Below are positions 9,182 through 16,734 of a DNA stretch of 64,000 bases, one piece after another (position 1 is the stretch's first letter; each line of letters starts with the position of its first letter). The notes under the pieces were generated by a model. The model had not been told where the DNA came from. It searched no databases and worked only from the letters and a program-made list of their open reading frames with translations. The stretch covers positions 124,001 through 188,000 of the forward strand of contig NZ_BNBD01000010.1 in assembly GCF_014654785.1 (NCBI RefSeq), in the 5' to 3' direction. The position numbers were made by a program, and so were the translations under genes. The DNA comes from Streptomyces mashuensis (GTDB lineage: Bacteria > Actinomycetota > Actinomycetes > Streptomycetales > Streptomycetaceae).

Positions 9182-10708
9182 ATGCGTGACCGGCCGCGAG
9201 TCGTCGCTGTGGTCCTGCTCGTACTGGGCCTCGCGGCTGCCGGGTGCACCGGCGGCGGGCGGGCCGCCCGGCCGGCGGCCGGGGCCTCCGCGGGGGCCGG
9301 GCAGCGGCTCGGGTGGGGGGCCTGTGCCGCGCCGGACGCCGGGGCGGAGGGGGCGACGCTGCGGCCGGACGCCCAGTGCGCCTGGCTGACGGTGCCCGTC
9401 GACTACGGCGCCCCGGACAAGGGCACCGTGCGGATCCGGCTGGCCAGGGTGCAGGCCGCCGATCCCGCGCGGCGGCTGGGGTCGCTGGTGTTCAACCCGG
9501 GCGGGCCCGGCGAGGCCGGTGCCGCCATGGTGGCCGGCGGGGTGTTCGAGCCGACCGGGCCCGTACTGGACCGCTACGACCTGGTGGGCTTCGACCCCCG
9601 CGGCACCGGCCGCTCCGCCCCCATCCGCTGCCCCGAGGGCACCGGCGGCGACCTGATACCGCGCACGCCCGAGCAGGCGGACGCCGAGTACCGGGCCGCC
9701 GCTGCGCAGGGCGAGGAGTGCCGCCGGGCCGCCGGCCCGCTGCTGGCCCACATGGACTCCGTCACGGTCGCGCGCGACCTCGACCTGCTGCGCGCTGCCC
9801 TCGGCGAGTCCCGGCTGACCTATCTGGGCTACTCGTACGGCACGTACATAGGCCAGCACTATGCGCACCTCTTCCCCGGCCGGGTCGGGCGGTTCGTCCT
9901 GGACGGGGTCGTCGACCCGGGCGCGGACCAGGTCACCACGGCCCGCGCCGACCTGGTGTCGCTGGGCGCGAGCTTCGCCAGCTTCGCGCGGGCGTGCGCG
10001 GCCGCCGGCTGCCCCCTGGGCCGCAGCGAGGCGGAGATCACGCGCAGGACCACCGACTTCGTGCGGGGCCTGGACGCCCACCCCCTGCCCGGCCCGGAGG
10101 GCAGCCGGCTGACGACCGGCCTGGCCGTGCAGGGGGTCCGCGAACCCCTCTACCAGGCGGCCCGCTGGCCCGATCTGAGCCAGGCCCTGCTGGAGGCGAT
10201 GCGCGGACGGCCCGGCGGTCTCATCGAGCTCGCCGTCGAGCGCACCAGCCGGCTGGGCGGGGGCGCCCCCGGCGCGGGGGAGCCGGCCGTCGACCCGACG
10301 ATGGCCCGCAACGCCGTCGAGTGCCTCGACCGGCCGGGCCCGCGGGGCCCCGGCGCGCTGCTGCCGCTCATCCAGGAGTTCGACCGCGCCTCGCCGCTGT
10401 TCGGGGCGACCGTGGGCGCGGGTCTGTTCCGGTGCGCCGCCTGGCCGTTCGGCCCGACGGGCCGCGCGGAGCCGCTCGGCGCGCCGCAGGCGCTGGCGAT
10501 GCTGCTGGTGTCCTGGACGACCGACCCGGCCACCCCGCTGGCCAACGCCGAGCGGGTGCGGCGCACGCTGGGCACGGCCTCGCTCGTCGAGCGCGCCGGC
10601 ACCGGGCACACCGCGTACGCCGGCGGCTCGCCGTGCACCGACGCGGCCGTGGAGGCGTTCCTGGTGGAGGGCCGGCAGCCGGCGCAGCGCGTGCACTGCC
10701 CGGCCTGA
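9182..10708 (+). CDS. Secreted alpha/beta-hydrolase lipoprotein, tripeptidyl-aminopeptidase-like
   Basis: 508 residues. A lipoprotein signal is present: basic start, hydrophobic stretch and a lipobox LAAAGC with Cys22, so it is predicted to be anchored outside the membrane. The alpha/beta-hydrolase fold shows an oxyanion segment (FNPGGPGEAG), the nucleophile elbow GYSYGTY (Ser near residue 219), an acid in the C-terminal part and a late His (GTGHTAYA). Order and length match the Streptomyces SlpD/SlpE and tripeptidyl aminopeptidase family, which trim N-terminal peptides outside the cell. The ATG follows GGGAGGCGGTGAGG. Exact peptide specificity cannot be read from sequence. Confidence 0.88.
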   Translation: MRDRPRVVAVVLLVLGLAAAGCTGGGRAARPAAGASAGAGQRLGWGACAAPDAGAEGATLRPDAQCAWLTVPVDYGAPDKGTVRIRLARVQAADPARRLGSLVFNPGGPGEAGAAMVAGGVFEPTGPVLDRYDLVGFDPRGTGRSAPIRCPEGTGGDLIPRTPEQADAEYRAAAAQGEECRRAAGPLLAHMDSVTVARDLDLLRAALGESRLTYLGYSYGTYIGQHYAHLFPGRVGRFVLDGVVDPGADQVTTARADLVSLGASFASFARACAAAGCPLGRSEAEITRRTTDFVRGLDAHPLPGPEGSRLTTGLAVQGVREPLYQAARWPDLSQALLEAMRGRPGGLIELAVERTSRLGGGAPGAGEPAVDPTMARNAVECLDRPGPRGPGALLPLIQEFDRASPLFGATVGAGLFRCAAWPFGPTGRAEPLGAPQALAMLLVSWTTDPATPLANAERVRRTLGTASLVERAGTGHTAYAGGSPCTDAAVEAFLVEGRQPAQRVHCPA

Positions 10709-10722
10709 CCGGCACCGGCACT

Positions 10723-10752
10723 GGGAGCGGACGCGGCGGCCTCACCGCTCCC
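10723..10752. terminator. Bidirectional hairpin between convergent genes
   Basis: Perfect 8-base arms GGGAGCGG and CCGCTCCC with a 14-base loop. It begins 15 bases after the peptidase stop and runs into the last codons of the convergent SpoIIE gene, so it could end both transcripts. Confidence 0.45.
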
Positions 10753-11833
10753 GGCGGACGGCGAGCAGCGCCGCGTCGTCGGACAGCCCGTCCCCCGTGT
10801 GCTCGCGCAGATCGGCGACGAGGCGGTCGAGCAGCGGCCCCGGCGCCGACTGCGGCATGCCGGCGAGGCGTTCGGGCAGGGGGTAGAAGCGGCCGGCGCG
10901 GTCGCGGGCCTCGGTGACCCCGTCCGTGTACAGCAGCAGGGTCGTGCCGGGCTCGAAGACGAACTCGCCGCGGTGGTACGGGCCGGGCGCCAGCTCGCGC
11001 AGGGCCAGCGGCGGGTCGGACTCGGGCGTGGTGACCTCGGTGACGTGGCCGGCCCGCCACAGCAGCGGCGGCAGGTGGCCGCAGTCGACCAGCTCGGCCG
11101 GGCCCTGCGCCGGCACCCCGACGAGGACGGCGGTGACGAACTCCTCGCCGGCCCGGCGGCGCAGCACCGACGCGTCCAGGCGGCGGGCCACGACGGTGAG
11201 GTCGGGCTCGACCTGCGCGGCCTCGCGGAAGGTGCCCAGGACGTCGGCGGCGGTCTCGATGGCCGCGAGCCCCTTGCCCCGTACGTCGCCGACGATCAGC
11301 CGCACCCCGTACGGCGTGGTGAGGACCTCGTAGAGGTCACCGCCGACCCGGGCCTCGGCGGCGGCCGCCTGGTAGCGGACGGCCACGCGCAGCCCGTCGG
11401 TGCGCTCCTGCGGCGGCCGCAGCAGCGTGCTCTGGGCGGCCTCGGCGACGGACCGGGACTGCAGCAGCTCGCGTTCCCGGGTGGCCACGAGGACGACGCT
11501 GGCGGTGCTGACGCACGTGATGGCGAGGACGGTGGTGCCCGAGGTCAGGTGGACGGCGGGTTCCACGCCCGGGTCGGCGAAGGAGAGCAGGGCCACGACG
11601 CCGAGCGCGGCGAGGCCCGTGAGCAGCGGCACCCGCGCGCGCCGCGCGCCGATGCTGGCCAGCACCGGTGCGGTGCCCAGGACGGGGGAGAAGGTGAGCC
11701 GGGGGTCGGTCGCGATGTCCAGGGCGACGGCGGCGGTCAGCAGGACGTAGGCGGCGAGCACCAGCAGGCGCGCGGCCCGGGGGAGGCGGGAGAACGGGCG
11801 CGGGGGAGCCCCGCGGCCTGCGTCTGGCTTCAT
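10742..11833 (-). CDS. Membrane PP2C/SpoIIE-type protein phosphatase
   Basis: 363 residues. Four hydrophobic segments occupy roughly residues 20-125, followed by a short coiled linker (ELLQSRSVAEAAQSTLLRP) and a SpoIIE phosphatase domain (about 150-360). Visible metal-site motifs are VGGDLYE, VGDVRGKG and LLLYTDGVTEARD, with the final GLSDDAALL. In this family the enzyme typically dephosphorylates anti-sigma-factor antagonists; no such antagonist gene is adjacent. It diverges from the GlxA-type regulator at 11946, with a palindrome in the shared upstream region. Confidence 0.9.
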   Translation of the reverse strand: MKPDAGRGAPPRPFSRLPRAARLLVLAAYVLLTAAVALDIATDPRLTFSPVLGTAPVLASIGARRARVPLLTGLAALGVVALLSFADPGVEPAVHLTSGTTVLAITCVSTASVVLVATRERELLQSRSVAEAAQSTLLRPPQERTDGLRVAVRYQAAAAEARVGGDLYEVLTTPYGVRLIVGDVRGKGLAAIETAADVLGTFREAAQVEPDLTVVARRLDASVLRRRAGEEFVTAVLVGVPAQGPAELVDCGHLPPLLWRAGHVTEVTTPESDPPLALRELAPGPYHRGEFVFEPGTTLLLYTDGVTEARDRAGRFYPLPERLAGMPQSAPGPLLDRLVADLREHTGDGLSDDAALLAVRRER

Positions 11834-11889
11834 GATGGTGCATCAGCCTAGAGTGCCGCTGTCCGTCCGGGCCTCAACCCGACCGGCGC

Positions 11890-11909
11890 GGCATAAACTG
11901 TCTTATGCC
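11890..11909. promoter_or_regulatory. Perfect inverted repeat, probable operator
   Basis: GGCATAA, 6-base spacer, TTATGCC. It sits in an unusually AT-rich 60-base stretch between the divergent SpoIIE phosphatase gene (start 11833) and the GlxA-type regulator (start 11946). Position and symmetry suggest a binding site for a dimeric regulator, most simply the adjacent one (inference). Confidence 0.5.
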
Positions 11910-11945
11910 CCGAAAAAAGGACATTACTCCATAAAGGTGATAGCA

Positions 11946-12962
11946 GTGCCCTTTCCCGGTGCGGTGCCGTGGGCCCGCCCGATGATGGCCACTGTGAGCG
12001 GCAAGGTGACGCGCGACGTGCTGATCGTCGTGTACGACGGAGTGCAACTGCTGGATGTCGCGGGGCCCTTGGACGTCTTCGACCGGGCGGCCGCCGAGGC
12101 GGACGCCGGCTACCGGGTGCGCCTGGCCTCGGTCGGCGGCCGGTCCGTGGCCACCTCCGCCGACGCGCACCTGGGGGTCTCCGCCGACCTCGCCCGGGTC
12201 CGCAAGCCCCCGGACACGCTGATGGTGGCCGGGGGCTGGGGGTACGCGGCCGCGGCCGGCGACCGCGACCTCCTCCGGCACGTCCGGCGGCTGGCCACCG
12301 GCGCCCGGCGCACCGGCTCGGTGTGCACCGGCGCGTTCGTCCTGGCCGAGGCCGGCCTGCTGGACGGCCGCCGGGCCACCACGCACTGGGCCCACTGCGC
12401 CGAGCTGGCCAACGGCTACCCGGCCGTCTCCGTCGAGCCCGACGCCATCTTCGTCCGCGACGGCGAGGTGGTGACCTCCGCCGGTGTCACCGCCGGCATC
12501 GACCTCACGCTGGCGCTCCTGGAGGACGACCTGGGGCCCGAAGTGGCCCGCGCCGTGGCCAAGTTCCTGGTGGTCTTCATGCAGCGGCCCGGCGGCCAGT
12601 CGCAGTTCAGCACCTTCACCCGCCCCGACTCCCCGCGCAACACCGCCCTGCGCGCCCTGGTGGAGGACATCGACGCCGACCCCTCCGGCGACCTGTCGGT
12701 GCCCGCCCTGGCCGGGCGCCTGGGCATGAGCAGGCGCCACTTCAGCCGCCTGTTCAGCCAGCAGGTGGGCATCAGCCCCGGCGCCTACGTGGAACGGGCG
12801 CGCGTCGCCGTGGCCCGCGCCCTGCTGGAGAGCTCGGCCGACGGCGTCGACGGCATCGCCGCGCAGTGCGGCTTCGGCACCGTCGAGACGATGCGCCGCG
12901 CCTTCGTGCGCGAGACCGGGGTGTCCCCGGCGGCGTACCGGGACCGCTTCCGCCGGGGGTGA
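11946..12962 (+). CDS. GlxA-type transcriptional regulator (DJ-1/PfpI domain + AraC HTH)
   Basis: 338 residues. The N-terminal DJ-1/PfpI-like domain (about 25-200) starts at VLIVVYDGVQLLDVAGPLD and contains the nucleophile-elbow Cys in SVCTGAFVLAEAGLLDGR, typical of GlxA-type regulators where it is thought to be a ligand or sensing domain. The C-terminal AraC double helix-turn-helix (about 235-335) shows LAGRLGMSRRHFSRLF and AAQCGFGTVETMRRAF. I chose the GTG at 11946 because AAAGGTGA lies about 8 bases upstream; later ATGs at 11982 and 11985 lack a ribosome site. Probably controls itself and perhaps the divergent phosphatase gene. Confidence 0.85.
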   Translation: MPFPGAVPWARPMMATVSGKVTRDVLIVVYDGVQLLDVAGPLDVFDRAAAEADAGYRVRLASVGGRSVATSADAHLGVSADLARVRKPPDTLMVAGGWGYAAAAGDRDLLRHVRRLATGARRTGSVCTGAFVLAEAGLLDGRRATTHWAHCAELANGYPAVSVEPDAIFVRDGEVVTSAGVTAGIDLTLALLEDDLGPEVARAVAKFLVVFMQRPGGQSQFSTFTRPDSPRNTALRALVEDIDADPSGDLSVPALAGRLGMSRRHFSRLFSQQVGISPGAYVERARVAVARALLESSADGVDGIAAQCGFGTVETMRRAFVRETGVSPAAYRDRFRRG

Positions 12963-12963
12963 G

Positions 12964-12979
12964 GCCGGCCATGGCCGGC
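12964..12979. terminator. Perfect palindrome just after the regulator stop
   Basis: 16-base perfect palindrome GCCGGCCATGGCCGGC beginning two bases after the stop of the GlxA-type gene. It could act as a hairpin terminator, though a loop-less palindrome must open a few pairs to fold. Confidence 0.35.
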
Positions 12980-13056
12980 GGAGGGCCGCGACTTCGGGTC
13001 TTGGTACAGTCTGCGGCACCATCCGGTGCATGACACTCGACCCCGAGGAGCTCGCC

Positions 13057-13779
13057 GTGACCGCGGACACCACCGACCTGTCGTCCTGGCTGGACGCCGT
13101 CACCGTCGACCCGGCGGTGGGGGCGCTGCGCCCCGACTACCGTGCCCTGGTCGTCGTGGCGGAGGGCCTGCACCCCGGCCCCAGCGACGCGACGAGCGAG
13201 AAGCTGCTGGCCGCGGCCGAGGAGACCGCCCGCGCCCGGCTCGCCGGCGGGGCGCCCGAGGACCACCCGCACCTGGCCGCCTGGCGCGAGGCGTTCCGCG
13301 CCTTCGGCGCCAAGCCCCAGCGGACCCGGCCCAGCGCCGAGGCGCTGCTGCGGCGCGCCGGGGCCGGGCTGCCCCGGGTCGACCGGCTCACCGACCTCTA
13401 CAACGCGGTCTCGGTCGCCCACGTGGTGCCGGTCGGTGGCGAGGACCTGGACCACTACCGCGGCCCCGCCCGCCTCGTCCGGGCGACCGGCGAGGAGCCC
13501 TTCGAGACCACGGCGGGCGGCGAGGCCGTCGTCGAGCACTGCCCGCCGGGCGAGGTGGTCTGGCGCGACGACGCCGGGGTGACCTGCCGCCGCTGGAACT
13601 GGCGCCAGTGCACCCGCACCCGCCTGACCACGGCCACCACCCGCGCCTTCTTCGTCCTCGACGCGCTGGGCCCGATGGACGACGACGCCCTCGCCGCCGC
13701 CGGCGACGCGCTGACGGCGGCGCTCACCGACAGCAGCCCGGGCGCGACGGTGACCTCCCGCCTGGTGCGCGGGGCCTGA
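13057..13779 (+). CDS. B3/B4 tRNA-binding-domain protein
   Basis: 240 residues resembling the free-standing B3/4 domain proteins related to the editing-like region of phenylalanyl-tRNA synthetase beta subunits. Visible family traits are FGAKPQRTRPSAEALLRR, PRVDRLTDLYNAVSV and a closing WRQCTRTR...TTRAFFVLD. In this family a role in tRNA or aminoacyl-tRNA quality control is suspected but unproven. I chose the GTG at 13057 because GAGGAG precedes it by six bases; an ATG at 13030 would add nine residues. It lies 94 bases after the GlxA-type regulator on the same strand. Confidence 0.8.
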   Translation: MTADTTDLSSWLDAVTVDPAVGALRPDYRALVVVAEGLHPGPSDATSEKLLAAAEETARARLAGGAPEDHPHLAAWREAFRAFGAKPQRTRPSAEALLRRAGAGLPRVDRLTDLYNAVSVAHVVPVGGEDLDHYRGPARLVRATGEEPFETTAGGEAVVEHCPPGEVVWRDDAGVTCRRWNWRQCTRTRLTTATTRAFFVLDALGPMDDDALAAAGDALTAALTDSSPGATVTSRLVRGA

Positions 13780-13804
13780 ACGGCCGGGCCGGCGGCGGAG
13801 AAAA

Positions 13805-13841
13805 CGCCGGGGAAAGCGCCCGGGGAAAGCACCCGGGGAGG
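13805..13841. repeat. Short tandem repeat between convergent genes
   Basis: Three imperfect copies of a 12-13 base unit (GCCGGGGAAAGC, GCCCGGGGAAAGC, ACCCGGGGAGG) in the 64-base gap between the B3/4 gene and the convergent secreted-protein gene. No function evident. Confidence 0.4.
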
Positions 13842-13843
13842 CG

Positions 13844-14410
13844 TCACCGCCCGTCCGTGACCTCGATCGTCGCCGCGGCCGGTGCCGTCCCCGAGACGGT
13901 GCAGTTGACGGTCACGCCGAAGACGTGCACGGCCGCGTCGCCCGGGGTGAAGGTGGTGCTGCCGGCGGTGTCCAGGCGCGCCGAGGCGGTGCCGCCGGTC
14001 AGGGTGACCGTGGAACCGGTCGGGATCGCCTGCGGGTTGGTGAAGCCGGTCGCCGTGACGCTGCCGCTGCCCGCGCCGCCGAGCACCAGCGCCATCTCGC
14101 CGGTCACACTGTTCGCCGGCACCGGGATCGGGACGGTCAGGGATGCGGTGACCTCCAGCGACAGCTCGGCGCTGCCGCCGCGCGGCACGCTGGCCGGCGC
14201 GGTCACCGTCACCTGGAGCGGCTGCGGCCCGTCGGGCGCGCCCGGCCCCGTGCACACATACGCCACGGACACCGGGTCCGCGGTGTCCGCGGCGGCCGGC
14301 GGGGCGCCGAGACCCACGCCGGCGCCCGCCAGGGCGGCGACCAGTGCCGCGCCCGCCGCCGTCCGGCGCCGCCCGCGCCCGCGCCCGCGGAGAGGTGAGG
14401 GAGAGTTCAT
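13844..14410 (-). CDS. Secreted protein of unknown function
   Basis: 188 residues with a classic Sec signal: an Arg-rich N-terminus, an Ala/Gly/Val hydrophobic core and an AAAD cleavage-like site near residue 42. The mature part is Thr/Ser/Val-rich, has only two Cys (VAYVCTG and VNCTVSG, likely a disulfide) and looks all-beta, reminiscent of immunoglobulin-like or DUF6801-type Streptomyces exoproteins. No catalytic motif is visible. Divergent from the S4 protein; an imperfect dyad at 14454-14474 lies in its upstream region. Confidence 0.7.
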   Translation of the reverse strand: MNSPSPLRGRGRGRRRTAAGAALVAALAGAGVGLGAPPAAADTADPVSVAYVCTGPGAPDGPQPLQVTVTAPASVPRGGSAELSLEVTASLTVPIPVPANSVTGEMALVLGGAGSGSVTATGFTNPQAIPTGSTVTLTGGTASARLDTAGSTTFTPGDAAVHVFGVTVNCTVSGTAPAAATIEVTDGR

Positions 14411-14453
14411 CGCCGTGCTCCCTTCGTTCCCGGCAGTTCCCGGCCCCCGTATT

Positions 14454-14474
14454 CTGATGTGGACACGTCATCAG
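14454..14474. promoter_or_regulatory. Inverted repeat upstream of the secreted-protein gene
   Basis: CTGATG, 9-base spacer, CATCAG, within the 157-base divergent region between the secreted protein (start 14410) and the S4 protein (start 14568). Possible operator; no bound factor can be named. Confidence 0.3.
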
Positions 14475-14567
14475 TCCCACGGCCGGCCGGAGAAGTCAAC
14501 GCACGGCACCCGGCACCCCGGGAAACGCCCGTGAAATCCCCGGCATCCCTGTCGTAGAGTGCGAACC

Positions 14568-14942
14568 ATGAGCACAGACGAGGGGACGGTCCGGATCGAC
14601 AGCTGGATCTGGTCGGTCCGGCTGACCAAGACCCGGTCCCTGGCCGCCACCGCCTGCCGCGGCGGGCACGTCCGGCTCAACGGCGAGCGCGCCAAGCCCT
14701 CCCAGCCCGTCCGCCCCGGCGACGAGGTGCGGCTGCGGCACGCCGGCCGCGAGCGCGTCGTGATCGTCAAGCAGCTGGTCCGCAAGCGCGTCGGCGCCCC
14801 GGCCGCCGCCGAGGCGTACGTCGACAACAGCCCGCCGCCGCCCCCGCGCGAGGCCGTCGCGCCCGTCGGCGTCCGCGACCGGGGCACCGGCCGGCCCACG
14901 AAGCGCGACCGGCGCGAGATGGAACAGCTGCGCGGCCACTGA
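14568..14942 (+). CDS. S4-domain RNA-binding protein (Hsp15/HslR-like)
   Basis: 124 residues. The N-terminal S4 fold (about 8-70) shows RIDSWIWSVRLTKTRSLA, RGGHVRLNGERAKPS and VRPGDEVRL, the pattern of Hsp15-type proteins that bind stalled 50S subunits carrying nascent chain. The C-terminus is basic and ends DRREMEQLRGH, as in related actinomycete proteins. The ATG at 14568 is preferred over an in-frame GTG nine bases earlier. Monocistronic. The exact RNA target in actinomycetes is not established from sequence. Confidence 0.88.
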   Translation: MSTDEGTVRIDSWIWSVRLTKTRSLAATACRGGHVRLNGERAKPSQPVRPGDEVRLRHAGRERVVIVKQLVRKRVGAPAAAEAYVDNSPPPPPREAVAPVGVRDRGTGRPTKRDRREMEQLRGH

Positions 14943-15105
14943 ACCGCCGCACCACCCGGTCACCGGGATCACCGTGATCAGGGTGGGAAATCCCTTCCCC
15001 GGGGGAACCATCAGCCCTGGAAGGCACTCTCCCGTGCCGAAGGCGTACGCGCGTACGGGAAGATGTACGCGACCACGGCAGCAACCCACCACCCGGGGGC
15101 GGTAC

Positions 15106-16200
15106 ATGACGCTCGATCTGACCCACGACCTGGCGGCCCAGGGCGCCGCACGGCGGCCCTCACCCGTCGCCGGGGCGGCCCGCAGAACCGCGGCCGTGCT
15201 GGCCGCCGGCCTCGCGCTCGTCGTCGCCGCGGCGGGCACCGGCCAGGCCGCCGGCACCGGCACCGCGACCGCCGCCCGGCAGGGCTGCGACGGTGCCGCC
15301 GCCCCCGCCACGGCCACCGCGCCCGCCGCCGAGGCCGCCCCCGCCGTCCGCGCGGGAGGCACCGCGGCGCAGCGGATCTCCTTCGGCGTGACCTCCCAGC
15401 TCCCCATCGGCCTGTGGTCCGACGCCGCCGTCACCCTCCGCACCCCCGTCTCCAAGGGCACCGTCCGCCTGGACGTGACCAGCCGCGGCTTCAGCACCGA
15501 CTCGCTCGTCGTCCAGCGCTACGACGCCCGCAGCCACCGCTGGACCGACCTGGCCACCCGCCCCGGCGGCGGCAGCAGCCCCACCCACGGCGTCTTCACC
15601 TTCCCGCTGACCGCCACCGGCGCCGGCCCGCGCGCCCCGCACACCGTGCCGCTGCGCCTCCAGGACCTCGACCGGCCCGGCACGCTGACCGTCACCGCCT
15701 CCGTCACCGACGGCCGCGGCCACACCTACCGCGCCCCCGCCCGCACCACCACCGCCACCCGCCCGGCCACCACCGTCGGCGGCTGGCCGGGCGGCACCAC
15801 CCTGCGGCGCGGCGGTCCCGCCCACGAATTCACCGTGACCGTGCGGAACACCACCAACCGCGCCTACCCGGCGCTCACCGCCTCGTACTTCGCCTACGGC
15901 GCCGGCAGCAAGCACGCCCTCGCGCCCAAGGACCTGACGCTCCAGCAGTACCGTGCCGGCAAGGGCTGGACGAAGGTGCCGCTCCTCGCCGGCGGCTGCG
16001 ACCCCGGCATGAGCGCCACCCTGAAGGCCGCCGCCGCGTCGCCGCTCAAGCCGGGCGCCACGGCCGTCTACCGGCTGAAGGTGTCCGTCGCCCGCACCGC
16101 CCCGCAGGACGTGACCAGCGCCGACGCCGGCATCACCGTGGGCAACGGCGACCAGGCGTTCGCCTCCCGGCAGCTGCCGTTCGCCATCCGCGCCAAGTGA
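15106..16200 (+). CDS. Secreted cell-surface protein of unknown function
   Basis: 364 residues with an N-terminal signal region (a positively charged stretch followed by AVLAAGLALVVAAAGTGQAAG) preceded by about 25 residues, so a long signal peptide is likely. The mature part is Thr/Ser/Pro-rich with alternating beta-like segments in at least two repeats of a jelly-roll or immunoglobulin-like character (VTLRTPVSKGTVRLDV; HEFTVTVRNTTNRAYP). No sorting signal or catalytic motif is visible. The ATG follows GGGGGCGGT. An arms-13 hairpin at 16206-16237 ends the gene. Confidence 0.7.
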   Translation: MTLDLTHDLAAQGAARRPSPVAGAARRTAAVLAAGLALVVAAAGTGQAAGTGTATAARQGCDGAAAPATATAPAAEAAPAVRAGGTAAQRISFGVTSQLPIGLWSDAAVTLRTPVSKGTVRLDVTSRGFSTDSLVVQRYDARSHRWTDLATRPGGGSSPTHGVFTFPLTATGAGPRAPHTVPLRLQDLDRPGTLTVTASVTDGRGHTYRAPARTTTATRPATTVGGWPGGTTLRRGGPAHEFTVTVRNTTNRAYPALTASYFAYGAGSKHALAPKDLTLQQYRAGKGWTKVPLLAGGCDPGMSATLKAAAASPLKPGATAVYRLKVSVARTAPQDVTSADAGITVGNGDQAFASRQLPFAIRAK

Positions 16201-16205
16201 CTCCC

Positions 16206-16237
16206 CCGGGGCGGTGACCCGCGCGTCACCGCCCCGG
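16206..16237. terminator. Strong bidirectional hairpin
   Basis: Perfect 13-base arms (CCGGGGCGGTGAC and its complement) around a 6-base loop. It begins 5 bases after the stop at 16200 and overlaps the last codons of the convergent gamma-glutamylcyclotransferase gene, so it can serve both. Confidence 0.65.
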
Positions 16238-16672
16238 CCACTCGCCGCCCCGCACGAGCGTCCCCGACAGCCGCAACCGCCGGGCCACCCGTTCCGCCGC
16301 CAGGTACACCCACGCCCGCACCGCGCCGCCGTCCTCCACGAGGGCCTCCCGCACCACCCGGTCGTACAGGCTCCGGCCCGGGTCGCCGGGACGGCACCCC
16401 TCCAGCACGTCCAGGGCGGCCAGCACCTCCTCGTACCGCTCCGGGTCCACCGTCACCAGTTCGCCCCGCACCTCACCGCCGGGCCGCGCCACCGCGTACG
16501 GATAGCCCGGGCCCTCGTACAGCACCACGTCCCGCATACGGGCCGGCACCTCCGCCACCGTGCGGCCGCCCAGGAACCGGTCGTGGTTGCACCGCCCCGG
16601 CCGGAGCGTCCCGTACACGAACACCGGCAGCCGCGCCGGCGTCCCCCCGCGCCCGCCGTCCCCCTCGTTCAC
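16226..16672 (-). CDS. Gamma-glutamylcyclotransferase-family protein (AIG2-like)
   Basis: 148 residues. The fold is recognised by the N-terminal VFVYGTLRPG motif, the GYPYAV segment with its substrate-pocket character, an acidic catalytic Glu expected around residue 80 (VDPERYEEVLAALDVLEG) and the YDRVVREALVEDG strand. Family members release 5-oxoproline from gamma-glutamyl compounds or act on related amines; the real substrate is uncertain. GTG start at 16672. It diverges from the FHA-ABC gene with only about 60 bases between. Confidence 0.85.
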   Translation of the reverse strand: MNEGDGGRGGTPARLPVFVYGTLRPGRCNHDRFLGGRTVAEVPARMRDVVLYEGPGYPYAVARPGGEVRGELVTVDPERYEEVLAALDVLEGCRPGDPGRSLYDRVVREALVEDGGAVRAWVYLAAERVARRLRLSGTLVRGGEWPGR

Positions 16673-16734
16673 GTGCGCTCCCTCCCGCCCGCCGCCGGAA
16701 GGCGGGCCCAGGCCGTCGGCCGTAGCATAGAGAC

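Noticed and set aside
14961..14985. GATCA-CCG-TGATC dyad before the secreted protein gene
   Set aside because: Five-base arms are too short to distinguish from chance in this region.
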